The position numbers and the translations under genes are program-made. A stretch of 64,000 nt of DNA from Alphaproteobacteria bacterium (GTDB lineage: Bacteria > Pseudomonadota > Alphaproteobacteria > Rhodospirillales > WMHbin7): assembly GCA_015231795.1 (NCBI GenBank), contig JADGAX010000006.1, positions 124,001-188,000 of the forward strand, written 5' to 3'. The notes beneath the pieces were generated by a model that was not told the DNA's origin, ran no database searches, and saw nothing but the letters and a program-made list of their open reading frames with translations. The first letter of the stretch is position 1; each line of letters starts with the position of its first letter. Of this stretch, positions 32,932 through 42,048 are shown piece after piece.

Positions 32932-33954
32932 ATGTTCGAACTTATACCGCCTGACGCCCGCAGTTCGATCCGCATCATGTTGGTCGAACCGGATGTGCAA
33001 TTGCGCAACAATTTGCGCCAAGCCCTGATGGGGGCCAATTTCCGCAATGTGATGGACTACGGCACCATCGAGAAGATGAAGCCCGACTTTGATCGCGAAG
33101 CGCCCGATCTATTGTTCATCGACGCCCATACGCCCGGCGGCGACGCCTGCGAACTGGTGCGCAACGTCCGCTTCAACAAGGGCGTCAACAACCCCTTCAT
33201 GTCGATCGTCCTGACCGTCTGGCAAACCAAGATCGAAGACATCGAAAAGCTGGTCAATACCGGCGCCGATCACATCATTCTGAAACCGGTGTCGCCGCAG
33301 GTGATGTTCAAGCGCATCGAGGCCTTGATCGAGCGGCGCAAACCCTTCGTCGCCACTTCGGGCTATATCGGACCCGACCGCAGGCGCGGCCCGCGCGAAG
33401 GCACCGAAGTGCCGCATTTCCATGTGCCCAACACGCTGAAACTGAAGGCGGCCAAGCGCAAGGTGGATACCGGACAGTTGCAAAAAGCGGTCGATCTCGC
33501 CCTGGGGCGAATGAATGAAGAAATGGTGGTTCGCTTGGCCTTCCAACTGGCCTTCCAGGCCGAACGGCTGGCGCCATTGGCCGAAAGCGCTTCCAAGGAG
33601 GCGCCCTTCGCGCTCAAGGACCTGAAATGGGCCTTGATGGAATTCATGCATCGCATCGACGAGGAAAGCAACGCGCAGATCGTCAAGCTGGCCAATACGC
33701 TTGCCGAGACGGCGGATCGCATCGGCTTGGCCTTTCCGGGCGTTCCCGAGGGCAAGGAAATCGAGTTGCTCAGAAAATTGGCCCAGGCGATCAATATCGG
33801 ACTGCGCAGCGCAGCCTCGCCCGATGAATTGGCCAGCCAGGTCAACGCCGCCATCGAGAAATCCGAAAAGCGCAACAAGGCCAAGAGGGAGGCGGCAGCC
33901 ATCGCCCGCCAGACGCAGGCCACCGTGGCTCAGGCAAACGCCCAGGGATTATGA
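32932..33954 (+). CDS. response regulator with a helical C-terminal extension
   Basis: 340 residues. A receiver domain (about 12-135): IRIMLVEPDVQLRNNLRQAL, APDLLFIDAHTPGGDACELV with phospho-acceptor Asp, and IILKPVSPQVMFKRIEALIE. The first acidic pair is EP rather than DD, a partial deviation. Then YIGPDRRRGPREG, a linker seen in many Rhodospirillales regulators, and a long helical, charged C terminus (about 170-340) with no recognised output domain. ATG at 32932 with GGGA upstream. It overlaps the HIT gene by 4 nt. Confidence 0.82.
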   Translation: MFELIPPDARSSIRIMLVEPDVQLRNNLRQALMGANFRNVMDYGTIEKMKPDFDREAPDLLFIDAHTPGGDACELVRNVRFNKGVNNPFMSIVLTVWQTKIEDIEKLVNTGADHIILKPVSPQVMFKRIEALIERRKPFVATSGYIGPDRRRGPREGTEVPHFHVPNTLKLKAAKRKVDTGQLQKAVDLALGRMNEEMVVRLAFQLAFQAERLAPLAESASKEAPFALKDLKWALMEFMHRIDEESNAQIVKLANTLAETADRIGLAFPGVPEGKEIELLRKLAQAINIGLRSAASPDELASQVNAAIEKSEKRNKAKREAAAIARQTQATVAQANAQGL

Positions 33955-34358
33955 GCTTCATCCTTCACCCCAGGCTGGAAGCCGACACCGTGCCGGTTAA
34001 AAACCTGGGACTGTCGCGCCTGCTTATGATGAACGATCAAACATGGCCTTGGCTGATCCTGGTTCCCGAGCGGGCGGATGTTCGGGAAATCCACCAGTTG
34101 GTTCCGGCGGATCGCTTGGTCCTGATCGAAGAGATCGCCTATGTCGGCGAAATCCTGGAGCGGCTTTTCAAGCCAGCCAAGATCAACGTGGCGGCGTTGG
34201 GCAACATGGTGGCGCAACTGCATGTCCATGTCATTGCCCGCTTCGAGAACGATCCCGCCTGGCCCAAACCGGTCTGGGGCGCCTGCCCGCCCGCCCCCTT
34301 CGCGCCGCAAGCGCTCCTGGACAGGCTAAGAGCGCTGCACGAGGTTTTTGACCGATGA
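33951..34358 (+). CDS. HIT domain protein
   Basis: 135 residues of the HIT superfamily (nucleotide hydrolase/transferase). The active-site stretch is MVAQLHVHVIARFENDPAWP, i.e. Q-x-H-x-H instead of H-x-H-x-H; the central nucleophilic histidine is kept. The N-terminal part NLGLSRLLMMNDQTWPWLIL fits HIT proteins found next to response regulators in this group. Overlaps both neighbours by 4 nt (ATGA). Confidence 0.88.
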   Translation: MSFILHPRLEADTVPVKNLGLSRLLMMNDQTWPWLILVPERADVREIHQLVPADRLVLIEEIAYVGEILERLFKPAKINVAALGNMVAQLHVHVIARFENDPAWPKPVWGACPPAPFAPQALLDRLRALHEVFDR

Positions 34359-34906
34359 AAATCGTTTCGGCGTTTTTCGCGGCTATGCTGCTGGCGATCT
34401 CGGCGGCAAAGGCGCAAGACATCAAGCTGGGCGCAGATTTCGGCCCCGAAGGCTGGGGATACCGCATCAACTATCCCGTCGATTGGATCAAGGTTGAACC
34501 CACCGACTATTCGGTCGTCTTCAGCGGCCGCGAGGGAACGGCGGCCTACAACACGACGGTCAGCATCCAGAATGTGCATACGCAAGATTCCAAGGACAAG
34601 CCTGCCGCCGTGATGGGCGAAATGGCCCGGCTTGAAGGGCGCATGCAAGATCAGACCTCGGGCTTGGAAGTGCTGACCCGCCATCCCTTCGTTTATGAAA
34701 AGGGCGGCGTGAAAATCACCGGCGGCCAGATGGTGGCGGAATTCTCCAGGCGCGGCGACACATTCAGGCAATGGATCGTCATCCTGCCCAGACCGAAAGC
34801 CCCCGTCTTGCATGTCTGGATTTTCACCGGCCCCGCCGAGGACTTCCCCCACGCCCTGCCCACCGCAAAGGCGATGCTGAATAGCCTGACGATCAAGGGG
34901 GAGTAA
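34355..34906 (+). CDS. secreted PsbP/DcrB-like hypothetical protein
   Basis: 183 residues with a signal peptide (MKIVSAFFAAMLLAISAAKA). The mature part GWGYRINYPVDWIKVEPTDY, then YSVVFSGREGTAAYNTTVSI, and QWIVILPRPKAPVLHVWIFT resembles the Mog1/PsbP-like fold of periplasmic proteins. Not assigned to a function. Last gene of the regulator-HIT-secreted protein run; converges on the coiled-coil gene 8 nt away. Confidence 0.75.
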   Translation: MKIVSAFFAAMLLAISAAKAQDIKLGADFGPEGWGYRINYPVDWIKVEPTDYSVVFSGREGTAAYNTTVSIQNVHTQDSKDKPAAVMGEMARLEGRMQDQTSGLEVLTRHPFVYEKGGVKITGGQMVAEFSRRGDTFRQWIVILPRPKAPVLHVWIFTGPAEDFPHALPTAKAMLNSLTIKGE

Positions 34907-34914
34907 CTTCCCCC

Positions 34915-37900
34915 CTACTCGATGCGGCCCAGCACGCGGGCCAGAACGATGTACAGTTTGCCGACTTCGGACGCCGTGAAGGTGGCGGTCAGAACGTCGG
35001 CGCGGTCGGCGGCCTTGGCCCTGGACAGCAGATTCTCGAACTCGTTGACGTAGCGCACCACATAGTCGCGGAACTGCCCGTCATCGGCCACCTTGCGCCT
35101 TGCCGCATCGATCTTGCCGCGATCAAGCTGCTTTAAGAGACGGCGCACGAAAATGGCCTGATCGCCCTTCTGGAAACGACGCCATGTGTCGTCATCGATG
35201 TCGGGTTGCATCAGGCGCGCCACATCGACGGCCAAGGATTGCAGGCGCTCGACCACGAAGGCGGCTCCTTGCAGGAAGGTTTCCAGCCCCACTTCGGAGC
35301 GCATCTGTTTCAAGGAAGCGGCCTGCTGGGCCGCCGCGTCCGAGGTGCGGATCAACTCGCCCACTTGGCGTTCGAAGACGCCGCCCAGTTCCTGGGCCTT
35401 GGCGGCAACGCGGTCGCCGGTGGCAAACAATTCGCCGGTCTGCGATTTGAGCTTGCCGTAGACGTCTTCCACTTCGCGCACGGCGCCCTCGGCGGTGTTG
35501 CCAAGATCGGCCGCTTGGCGGCGGAAACTTTCTCCGGCGGCGCGCACATGCGCCACCGCGCGCTCGGACGATCCCACCAATTCGCGCATACTTTGACGCA
35601 GCATGTCGTTGACGGCGGCCACATTGGCCGAAGTGCGACCAGCGCTTTCGCCGAAATCCTGGCTGGACTGGCGCAGCATGTCGGACAGGCTGCGGCCTTG
35701 CATATGGGCTTGGTCCGAAGCCTCGGCGACATCGTGCGACTGCTGGCGCAGCGCCTCGTTGAAGGCCTTGAGCAAGGCCAGCGATTCGCCCGAGACGCGC
35801 GACAGCGATTCGCTTTGACGCTCGATCTGCGATCCGGCCTCCTTGACCTGTTCTTCCGCCTGATCGGCCACATGGGCCAAGGCCTCACCCTGTCGCTTCA
35901 GGGTTTCGCCCACGGTTTGCAGCCTGGAGGTGGCCGTATCGGACAGTTCGGCCAATTGCTGGGTGCGCCGCTCCAGCGATTCGCCCATCACATTGGTGCG
36001 CGTCGCCGCCTGTTCCGCGGCATCCACCATTTCCGACGCCCGGGTGCGCAAGGCTTCGCCCAAGGCCTCAAGGTCGAAGGCCACCCGGCTGGAGGTGGTG
36101 GTCAGTTCGCTGGTCGAGCCGCGCAACACTTCTCCAATCGCCTTGATCCTGGCCATCGCCTGATCGGAGGTGGCGGTCAGATGGCGCGACTGCTGGGCCA
36201 GCGAGGATTCCGAGAGTTTGGCTTGCGCCGACACCACATTGGCGATGTCCTCCAGCTCCTGGGCCTGCTTCTTCAAGGTGGTGCGTATCTGCTCGGCCAA
36301 ACGGTTCGACTGATCGCCGCCGCGCGACAATTCCGAAATCAGCTCCTTCATGGAGGTGGACAGATCGCGGCTTCTGGCGGTCAGGCGCTCGTCCGCCTCG
36401 GCCAGCAGCTTGGCCTGGGCCTGATAGCTTTCGCCTAGGCTTAGCATGCCTGCATTGGCCTTTTCCGTGCTGGCGTTCAGTTCGTCGGCCCGAGATTGCA
36501 CCAGCCCGCCGATTTCCGTGATGCGTTCCTTGGCGTCGGCGCTGGCCTCTTCGAGGGCGCGCTTCGAGCGGCCAAAAGATTCCTCGATTGAGCGGAAACG
36601 CTCCAGGGCCGTATCGCTGGCTTGGCCCAGTTCCCGCGACTGGACCGACACGGCTTCTTCCACGATCTTCACGCGGCCCAGAACGCGGCCCGAAACCTGC
36701 TCGATCGCCTCGACCTGCCGACCCAGCATGGCGTCGATGCGCTCGCCCGTTTCGCCGATCCTGCGGCCCACCTCGTCAAGCGACAAGGCGCGCAAGTTCA
36801 AAAGCTCATTCGACTTGCCGGTATCTTCGGCCAACTTGGCGCTAAGCTGCCCCACATGCTGGGCCGCCGTGGCGCAAGACGCCACCAACTTGCCCGACTG
36901 CTCCTCGATGGCGCGGGTAATCGTCTGGGCTTCGCGGCCAGCCACTTCGGCGGCTTTGGACAGGCTTTCCTGCTGCTGGCGCGTCAGTTCGGAAATCGCG
37001 CGCGTGCGGCTCTCGGCTTCCAGGCCCGCCTGGGTCAGGTTTCCGGCCAGCGTGCGCAGCAAGCCCTCGGCGTCGCGCACGCGCAAGGCGGCCGCGTCCG
37101 AAGCCGACGACACTTCGCCCACCTGATGGCGCAGCATGGCCTCGGCCTCTCTGGCCCGGCCCGAAGCCGCCTCGGCCACGCCGGAGAATTCGCGCACATG
37201 TTCGCCCAGCACGCGCACCGCCGTTTGCGCCCGTTCCTCGACCGATTGCGCGGCCCCCGACAAATCGTCGGTATGGCGCTTCAACTGATTGCCAACCGCT
37301 GCCACGTCCTGGACGGCGGAATTGACGGCACGCGTCAGCTGAGAGGCTTGGCGGGCCAGCGAATCGGCAATCATTTTGGCCCTGGCCTCGCCCTCCTCGT
37401 CGGGATAAAGCAGCAAACCCAGGCGCTGTTCCAGATTGCGCAGGTTGGCGCTTTGCCCGCCCTGGCGCTCGAACTGAAGCAAGATAAGCCACAAAAAGGC
37501 CGCAGGCAGGGCGACGCCGCCCAGAAGCCCGCCGAATTCGTGCGGCAGCATCGAAAACAGGTTGGAGAAGCCTACCGATTCCTGAACATAGGAAAAGGCC
37601 AGAGCGAACCAGAACAAGGTGACGCCCAAGCCGCCCCAAACGCGCAAGCGGCGCGACCGGTCGGCCCTTGTCGCCCGCCAGTGCTGGGAATGGGAACCCG
37701 AAAGCGCCAGTTGCTCTTGCCGATGATCCTGCGAAGGCGACGCTGGTTCAGCGGGCAGCACGGAAGGGACCGGTTCGGGCATGGGGTCGGGGGGAGGGGC
37801 GACGGCCGCCTCGGCTTGGGAAGGCTGGGAATTGCTGGGCGCAGCCTCCCCCGCCAACGCCTTTTCGGCGTCGTAGGCGATTTTCAGCGGACTGGTGCCC

Positions 37901-37932
37901 ATCCCTGGGCGCGGACGCAATTCTTCGGCCAT
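34915..37932 (-). CDS. 1005-residue membrane-anchored coiled-coil protein
   Basis: Starts at ATG 37932 (ATG 37935 also possible) with AAGGA upstream. A proline-rich cytoplasmic N terminus (about 1-110), two hydrophobic helices (about 120-180; LFWFALAFSYVQESVGF and GVALPAAFLWLILLQF), then about 800 residues of heptad-rich helix with recurring A/E/L/R/Q patterns such as ASDQAHMQGRSLSDMLRQSS, and a globular end (FVVERLQSLAVDVARLMQPD) with RVLGRIE. No MCP signalling hairpin or HAMP was seen. A scaffold or filament-like role at the membrane is possible but not shown. Confidence 0.8.
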   Translation of the reverse strand: MAEELRPRPGMGTSPLKIAYDAEKALAGEAAPSNSQPSQAEAAVAPPPDPMPEPVPSVLPAEPASPSQDHRQEQLALSGSHSQHWRATRADRSRRLRVWGGLGVTLFWFALAFSYVQESVGFSNLFSMLPHEFGGLLGGVALPAAFLWLILLQFERQGGQSANLRNLEQRLGLLLYPDEEGEARAKMIADSLARQASQLTRAVNSAVQDVAAVGNQLKRHTDDLSGAAQSVEERAQTAVRVLGEHVREFSGVAEAASGRAREAEAMLRHQVGEVSSASDAAALRVRDAEGLLRTLAGNLTQAGLEAESRTRAISELTRQQQESLSKAAEVAGREAQTITRAIEEQSGKLVASCATAAQHVGQLSAKLAEDTGKSNELLNLRALSLDEVGRRIGETGERIDAMLGRQVEAIEQVSGRVLGRVKIVEEAVSVQSRELGQASDTALERFRSIEESFGRSKRALEEASADAKERITEIGGLVQSRADELNASTEKANAGMLSLGESYQAQAKLLAEADERLTARSRDLSTSMKELISELSRGGDQSNRLAEQIRTTLKKQAQELEDIANVVSAQAKLSESSLAQQSRHLTATSDQAMARIKAIGEVLRGSTSELTTTSSRVAFDLEALGEALRTRASEMVDAAEQAATRTNVMGESLERRTQQLAELSDTATSRLQTVGETLKRQGEALAHVADQAEEQVKEAGSQIERQSESLSRVSGESLALLKAFNEALRQQSHDVAEASDQAHMQGRSLSDMLRQSSQDFGESAGRTSANVAAVNDMLRQSMRELVGSSERAVAHVRAAGESFRRQAADLGNTAEGAVREVEDVYGKLKSQTGELFATGDRVAAKAQELGGVFERQVGELIRTSDAAAQQAASLKQMRSEVGLETFLQGAAFVVERLQSLAVDVARLMQPDIDDDTWRRFQKGDQAIFVRRLLKQLDRGKIDAARRKVADDGQFRDYVVRYVNEFENLLSRAKAADRADVLTATFTASEVGKLYIVLARVLGRIE

Positions 37933-38138
37933 CATTTTTCCTTTTGAATCGTCCAAGGGTCCGACTCTTCCCCTTATGCGTCAATGAATTTCTGCTATAA
38001 CCCGGCTGCCACAAGACCTGGGCCACATTCGGATATAACCCACAGAATGATGGGCGGCTTGTATCCCCTGGAAGGTCGTCCCACTTTAAGACGATAGGGG
38101 AAACCTGACATCGCGATCTTTTCAGCCAACAGCCAGTC

Positions 38139-38669
38139 ATGACCGACATTTGTTCAAACAGACGACCGCAAGACGCCGGCCCTGAAAATTGCGGCGATAT
38201 CGACATGCGCATCACCCGCGACGGCGCCTGGCTGTACAAAGGGTCGCCGATAGGACGCAAGGAAATGGTCTGCCTGTTCGCCCAGGTCCTCACCCGCAGG
38301 CAAGACGGCAGCTATTGGCTGATCACGCCCGCCGAAATGGCCCGCATCGAGGTGGAAGACGCGCCTTTTCTGGCCGTCGAACTGTTTTCCTGCGGATCCG
38401 GCCGCGACCGCGTGGTCAGCCTGCGCACCAATGTCGATGAGTTGGTGACCGTCGATTCGGCCCATCCTTTGCGTCTGGCCCCCGACCCCAGGAGCGGCGA
38501 ACCCGTTCCCTACGTGCTGGTGCGCGACGGACTGGAAGCCAAGCTGTCGCGTCCGGTATATTACGAGATGGTGTCGCTGGGGCACGAGGAAGAAAGCGAA
38601 GAGGGAACCCGGTTCGGTCTATGGAGCAGCGGAACGTTCTTCCTACTGGGCAGTCTGGACGATGCGTAG
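38139..38669 (+). CDS. DUF1285 family protein
   Basis: 176 residues. DUF1285 pattern: DMRITRDGAWLYKGSPIGRK, VLTRRQDGSYWLITPAEMAR, VEDAPFLAVELF and ALEAKLSRPVYYEMVSLG-like end. A structured soluble family of unknown function, often next to NUDIX hydrolase and tRNA-processing genes in alphaproteobacteria; here the NUDIX gene follows with a 1-nt overlap. The start is uncertain: MTDIC at 38139 has no clear RBS, and the ATG at 38205 (MRITRDG) is possible. Confidence 0.82.
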   Translation: MTDICSNRRPQDAGPENCGDIDMRITRDGAWLYKGSPIGRKEMVCLFAQVLTRRQDGSYWLITPAEMARIEVEDAPFLAVELFSCGSGRDRVVSLRTNVDELVTVDSAHPLRLAPDPRSGEPVPYVLVRDGLEAKLSRPVYYEMVSLGHEEESEEGTRFGLWSSGTFFLLGSLDDA

Positions 38670-39298
38670 TGGATCCTGGCATCTACACGCGCCCCTTCCT
38701 TTATGACCGTTTGGCAAGCAACAAGCCCGGCCAGCGCCGGTCTCCCGGCCTTGACGCCGCAGGGCGCGGCGACGCCGACCTCAATCCCGGCATGGCCCTG
38801 CCCCCAACCCTAAGGCCAGCCGCCGTGCTGGTGGGATTGGTCGAGCGCACCGAAGGTTTCACGGTTCTTCTGACCAGACGCACCGAACATCTGCAACATC
38901 ATGCGGGCCAGGTCAGCTTTCCCGGCGGGCGGATCGAGGAGCGGGACGCAACACCCGCCCAGGCGGCGCTTCGCGAAACCGAGGAGGAAATCGGCCTTCA
39001 CCGCTCGCAGATTGACCTGATCGGTCGTTTGGACGATTACATGACCGGCACCGGCTTTTGCGTGACTCCTTTGGTCGGGCTGATCCGCCCCCCTTTCGAC
39101 CTGCAACCCGATCCGTTCGAAGTGGCCGAGGTCTTTGAAGTCCCCCTGCCCTTCCTGCTTGATCCGGCCAATCACCAAACATGCGAGAAAGAGATCAGGG
39201 GCCAACAGCGGCGCTATTTCGCCATGCCCTATGGCCGCCATTACATCTGGGGCGCCACGGCTGGTATCTTGATGAATCTGTACGAAGTCTTGCGATGA
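38669..39298 (+). CDS. NUDIX hydrolase, CoA pyrophosphatase-like
   Basis: 209 residues from GTG 38669. Contains AAVLVGLVERTEGFTVLLTR, the upstream LQHHAGQVSFPGGR motif of CoA pyrophosphatases (cf. LL..H.G..SFPGG), the Nudix box GRIEERDATPAQAALRETEE plus EIGL, and the C-terminal RRYFAMPYGRHYIWGATAGI. Hydrolyses CoA or related nucleoside diphosphate derivatives; chemistry inferred from the motif. Coupled to DUF1285 upstream and to tlyA downstream (4-nt overlap). Confidence 0.9.
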   Translation: MDPGIYTRPFLYDRLASNKPGQRRSPGLDAAGRGDADLNPGMALPPTLRPAAVLVGLVERTEGFTVLLTRRTEHLQHHAGQVSFPGGRIEERDATPAQAALRETEEEIGLHRSQIDLIGRLDDYMTGTGFCVTPLVGLIRPPFDLQPDPFEVAEVFEVPLPFLLDPANHQTCEKEIRGQQRRYFAMPYGRHYIWGATAGILMNLYEVLR

Positions 39299-40047
39299 CG
39301 AAGCCCCAAAAGATCCGCCTGGATCAGTTGTTGGTCGAACGCGGGCTGGTGGAAAGCCGCGCCAAGGCCCAGGCCCTGATCATGGCGGGACTTGTCTTGT
39401 CTGAAAGCAGGCGGCTGGACAAACCGGGCATGACGTTGCCCGCCGATACGCCCCTGGACCTCAAGGGCCAGGAACATCCCTGGGTGTCGCGCGGCGGCCA
39501 GAAACTGGCGCATGCGCTGGCCCATTTCGCCATCGACCCCAAGGGCTGGCTAGCGATCGATGTCGGGGCCAGCACGGGCGGCTTTACCGACGTGCTGCTG
39601 CAAAGCGGGGCGGCCAAGGTGCATGCCGTCGATGTCGGCCATGGGCAACTGGCCTGGAAGTTGCGCAACGATCCGCGCGTGGTGGTGCAAGAGCGCGTCA
39701 ACGCCCGCCATCTGTCGCAAGCCGAGGTGCCCGATCCGGTGGATATGGTGGTGTGCGACGCCAGCTTCATCGGGCTGGAAACCATCCTTCCCGCCCCCTT
39801 GGCCCTGACCAAGCCGCAGGCTTGGCTGGTCGCCCTGATCAAACCGCAATTCGAGGTCGGCAAAGGCCGGGTCGGCAAGGGCGGCGTGGTGCGCGACCCC
39901 GCTTTGCATTCCGAGGTCTGCCAGCGCATCCAAGATTGGGTGAACGGCCTGCCCGGTTGGCGGGTGGCGGGGATCGAACCAAGCCCGATCCTGGGACCCG
40001 AGGGCAATGTCGAATTTCTGTTGGCGGCCAGGAAGGGCAACGGCTAG
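39295..40047 (+). CDS. tlyA: TlyA family RNA 2'-O-methyltransferase
   Basis: 250 residues: an S4 RNA-binding domain at the N terminus (IRLDQLLVERGLVESRAKAQ) and an FtsJ-type methyltransferase domain with the SAM site WLAIDVGASTGGFTDVLLQS, ARHLSQAEVPDPVDMVVCDA and the K-x-QFEVGKG motif (LIKPQFEVGKGRVGKGGVVR). TlyA homologues methylate rRNA and some were reported as hemolysins. Coupled to the NUDIX gene by a 4-nt overlap. Confidence 0.93.
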   Translation: MTKPQKIRLDQLLVERGLVESRAKAQALIMAGLVLSESRRLDKPGMTLPADTPLDLKGQEHPWVSRGGQKLAHALAHFAIDPKGWLAIDVGASTGGFTDVLLQSGAAKVHAVDVGHGQLAWKLRNDPRVVVQERVNARHLSQAEVPDPVDMVVCDASFIGLETILPAPLALTKPQAWLVALIKPQFEVGKGRVGKGGVVRDPALHSEVCQRIQDWVNGLPGWRVAGIEPSPILGPEGNVEFLLAARKGNG

Positions 40048-40082
40048 CCTGGGACAAACAACGCATCAGGAGCGACGCCGCC

Positions 40083-40655
40083 ATGCCCCAGCCCGATCAC
40101 ATCGTCCGCATTCCCCTGCCCGCCCAAGAGAGTTTGGACGACGACCTGCGGAAATATTTCGGCAAATGCCAAGAAAAGCTGGGGATGATCCCCTACGTGC
40201 TGCAAGCCTATACGGCCCGGCCCAACAAATTGCGCCACTTCATCAGCTATTACAACGAGCTGATGCTGGCTGAATCCGGCCTGTCCAAGCTCGAGCGCGA
40301 GATGATCGCGGTTGCCGTCTCGTCGCATAACCGCTGCTATTACTGTCTGGTTGCTCACGGCCAAGCCGTGCGTCAACTTTCGGGCGACCCGCAATTGGGC
40401 GAGATGATGGTCATGAATTACCGGGTGGCCGACTTGTCGCCCCGCCAGCGCGCCATGCTGGATTTCGCCTGGAAGCTGACCAGCGATCCGCAAAGCATCC
40501 AGGAGAACGACCGCCAGGGACTGCGCGATGTCGGTTTCAGCGAATCGGACATTTTCGACATTTGCGACGTGACCGCCTTTTTCAACTACACCAACCGCAT
40601 GGCGCACGGGCTGGACATGATGCCGAACCCCGATTACCACGCCATGAGCCGGTAG
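40083..40655 (+). CDS. AhpD/carboxymuconolactone decarboxylase-like peroxidase-related protein
   Basis: 190 residues. The helix-CxxC-His motif CYYCLVAHGQAVRQLSG is the AhpD/CMD redox centre (CxxC, conserved His), preceded by LSKLEREMIAVAVSSHNRCY. The family reduces peroxiredoxins or quenches alkyl hydroperoxides, or has decarboxylase activity; partner unknown. AGGAG is present before the ATG. It follows tlyA by 35 nt on the same strand. Confidence 0.88.
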   Translation: MPQPDHIVRIPLPAQESLDDDLRKYFGKCQEKLGMIPYVLQAYTARPNKLRHFISYYNELMLAESGLSKLEREMIAVAVSSHNRCYYCLVAHGQAVRQLSGDPQLGEMMVMNYRVADLSPRQRAMLDFAWKLTSDPQSIQENDRQGLRDVGFSESDIFDICDVTAFFNYTNRMAHGLDMMPNPDYHAMSR

Positions 40656-40823
40656 ACGCAACCTTAAATGATATCTAGATAATATATCACCCTACTGAAT
40701 CGTCACAGTTTTCACCCTGGCGGAGCACCTAATTGCGGCAGATCAAATCAACCCCTTGCAACAACGGGAGAAAATGCGTAGATTGGAACATCGTGTTCTA
40801 GAATGGAACGCATGGGGGCAGAT

Positions 40824-41237
40824 ATGAAAATTGCACCATTAGACAGCCCACCCCGGACAGTGCAGCGGCAAGAAGCCGTAAAGCCTGATCCTATGCCACA
40901 ACCGGAAGCCAAGCATGCCGATGCTGGATTGGGCTATATCAGCCCTGTCATCCACGTCGACAGCGAAGCGGGCGTTGCCATCTTGCAATACCGCGACAAC
41001 TCTTCCGGCGATGTCACCGCTCAGTTTCCTTCCGAGACGGTGGTCAAGCGTTACCGCGAAGGAGAGGTGATCGCCCATCAGGGGCAGAACACTTCTTCGG
41101 ATTCCCGCGCCGGCTCGTCCGGCGGAGAAACCAGCGCGGCGCCCACACCAGCGCCTTCGACGGGTGATGGCGGCGGCAGTGGCGGAACGTCTTCCGAGGG
41201 CGGATCTTCCGGCGGCGACAGCAGCGCCAAGAGCTAG
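40824..41237 (+). CDS. FlaG-like protein with a Ser/Gly-rich tail
   Basis: About 137 residues. Middle part YISPVIHVDSEAGVAILQYR, then DNSSGDVTAQFPSETVVKRY resembles the short C-terminal domain of FlaG-type flagellar proteins (V.D..TG.....IP.....). The last 40 residues are low-complexity (GGSGGTSSEGGSSGGDSSAK). The ATG at 40824, with GGGGGCAG upstream, is preferred to 40803. No other flagellar gene is nearby, so the assignment is tentative. Confidence 0.55.
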   Translation: MKIAPLDSPPRTVQRQEAVKPDPMPQPEAKHADAGLGYISPVIHVDSEAGVAILQYRDNSSGDVTAQFPSETVVKRYREGEVIAHQGQNTSSDSRAGSSGGETSAAPTPAPSTGDGGGSGGTSSEGGSSGGDSSAKS

Positions 41238-41250
41238 GCTTACGCCTTTC

Positions 41251-42048
41251 CTAGCAAGAAGTCGCCTGCAGGCTCTGGCCTGCGGGGCGGTTGGCGTTTG
41301 TCTTTCCACAAGACAAGCATGGCCTGAGGCTGGCGGGCACTTCAAGGCCCGCCCGGTTCATGAGCGGCGCATCCAAAAGCAGGTCGTCCGTTATGCCGTC
41401 GGCCGCCACCTTGCCCTCGTGCAGAATGATCGTGCGCGGGCAAAGATCGCGCACCAGTTCCAGATCGTGGCTGACGATGATCTTGCTATGCGAGAATCCC
41501 TTCAGCAGCTCGATGATCTGGCGGCGTCCCTTGGGGTCCAGCCCCGTCGAAGGTTCGTCCAGCAGCAAGATTCCGGGCGACATGGCCAGCACGGCGGCAA
41601 TCGCCACCCGACGTTTTTCGCCACCCGACAATTGATGCGGCGCTCGTTCCCTCAGATGCCAAGCACCCACTTGCTCCAGGCATGACTGAACTCGGCTGGC
41701 GCAGTCTTGCGCCTCCATGCCGAAATTCAGAGGCCCGAAAGCCACGTCTTCGAACACGCTGGGCATGAAAAGCTGATCGTCCGGATCTTGGAAGACCGTG
41801 CCCACGGCTTGGCGCACATGAGCCAGCGTTCCCGGACCGACCTTGACGTCGCCAACTGCGACATGTCCGCTTTCCGGCAGTAAGATTCCGTTCAGATGTT
41901 TCAGCAGCGTCGTCTTGCCCGCCCCGTTGGCGCCCACCACGGCGACGGACTCGCCGTGCCCAATCTCGAACGACACGCCATCGAGAACCGGCCCGCCGCC
42001 AGGATAGGCGAAACGCACATCCTGAACGCTGATCTTGTGATGGCTCAT
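41251..42048 (-). CDS. cbiO: energy-coupling-factor transporter ATPase for nickel/cobalt (CbiO/NikO)
   Basis: 265 residues. ABC ATPase: Walker A GANGAGKTTLLKHLNG, signature LSGGEKRRVAIAAVLAMSPG, Walker B ILLLDEPSTGLDPKGRRQII, H-loop IIVSHDLELV. The order M-Q-O on one strand is that of the CbiMNQO/NikMNQO family, class I ECF transporters. The C-terminal tail has two cysteines (RPCLSCGKTNAN), unusual for the family. Coupled to the Q gene by ATGA overlap. Confidence 0.9.
   Translation of the reverse strand: MSHHKISVQDVRFAYPGGGPVLDGVSFEIGHGESVAVVGANGAGKTTLLKHLNGILLPESGHVAVGDVKVGPGTLAHVRQAVGTVFQDPDDQLFMPSVFEDVAFGPLNFGMEAQDCASRVQSCLEQVGAWHLRERAPHQLSGGEKRRVAIAAVLAMSPGILLLDEPSTGLDPKGRRQIIELLKGFSHSKIIVSHDLELVRDLCPRTIILHEGKVAADGITDDLLLDAPLMNRAGLEVPASLRPCLSCGKTNANRPAGQSLQATSC

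Noticed and set aside
35206-36438. Plus-strand frame of 410 codons opposite the coiled-coil gene
   Set aside because: Mirror of the repetitive coiled-coil gene on the minus strand; no RBS and no recognisable domain.
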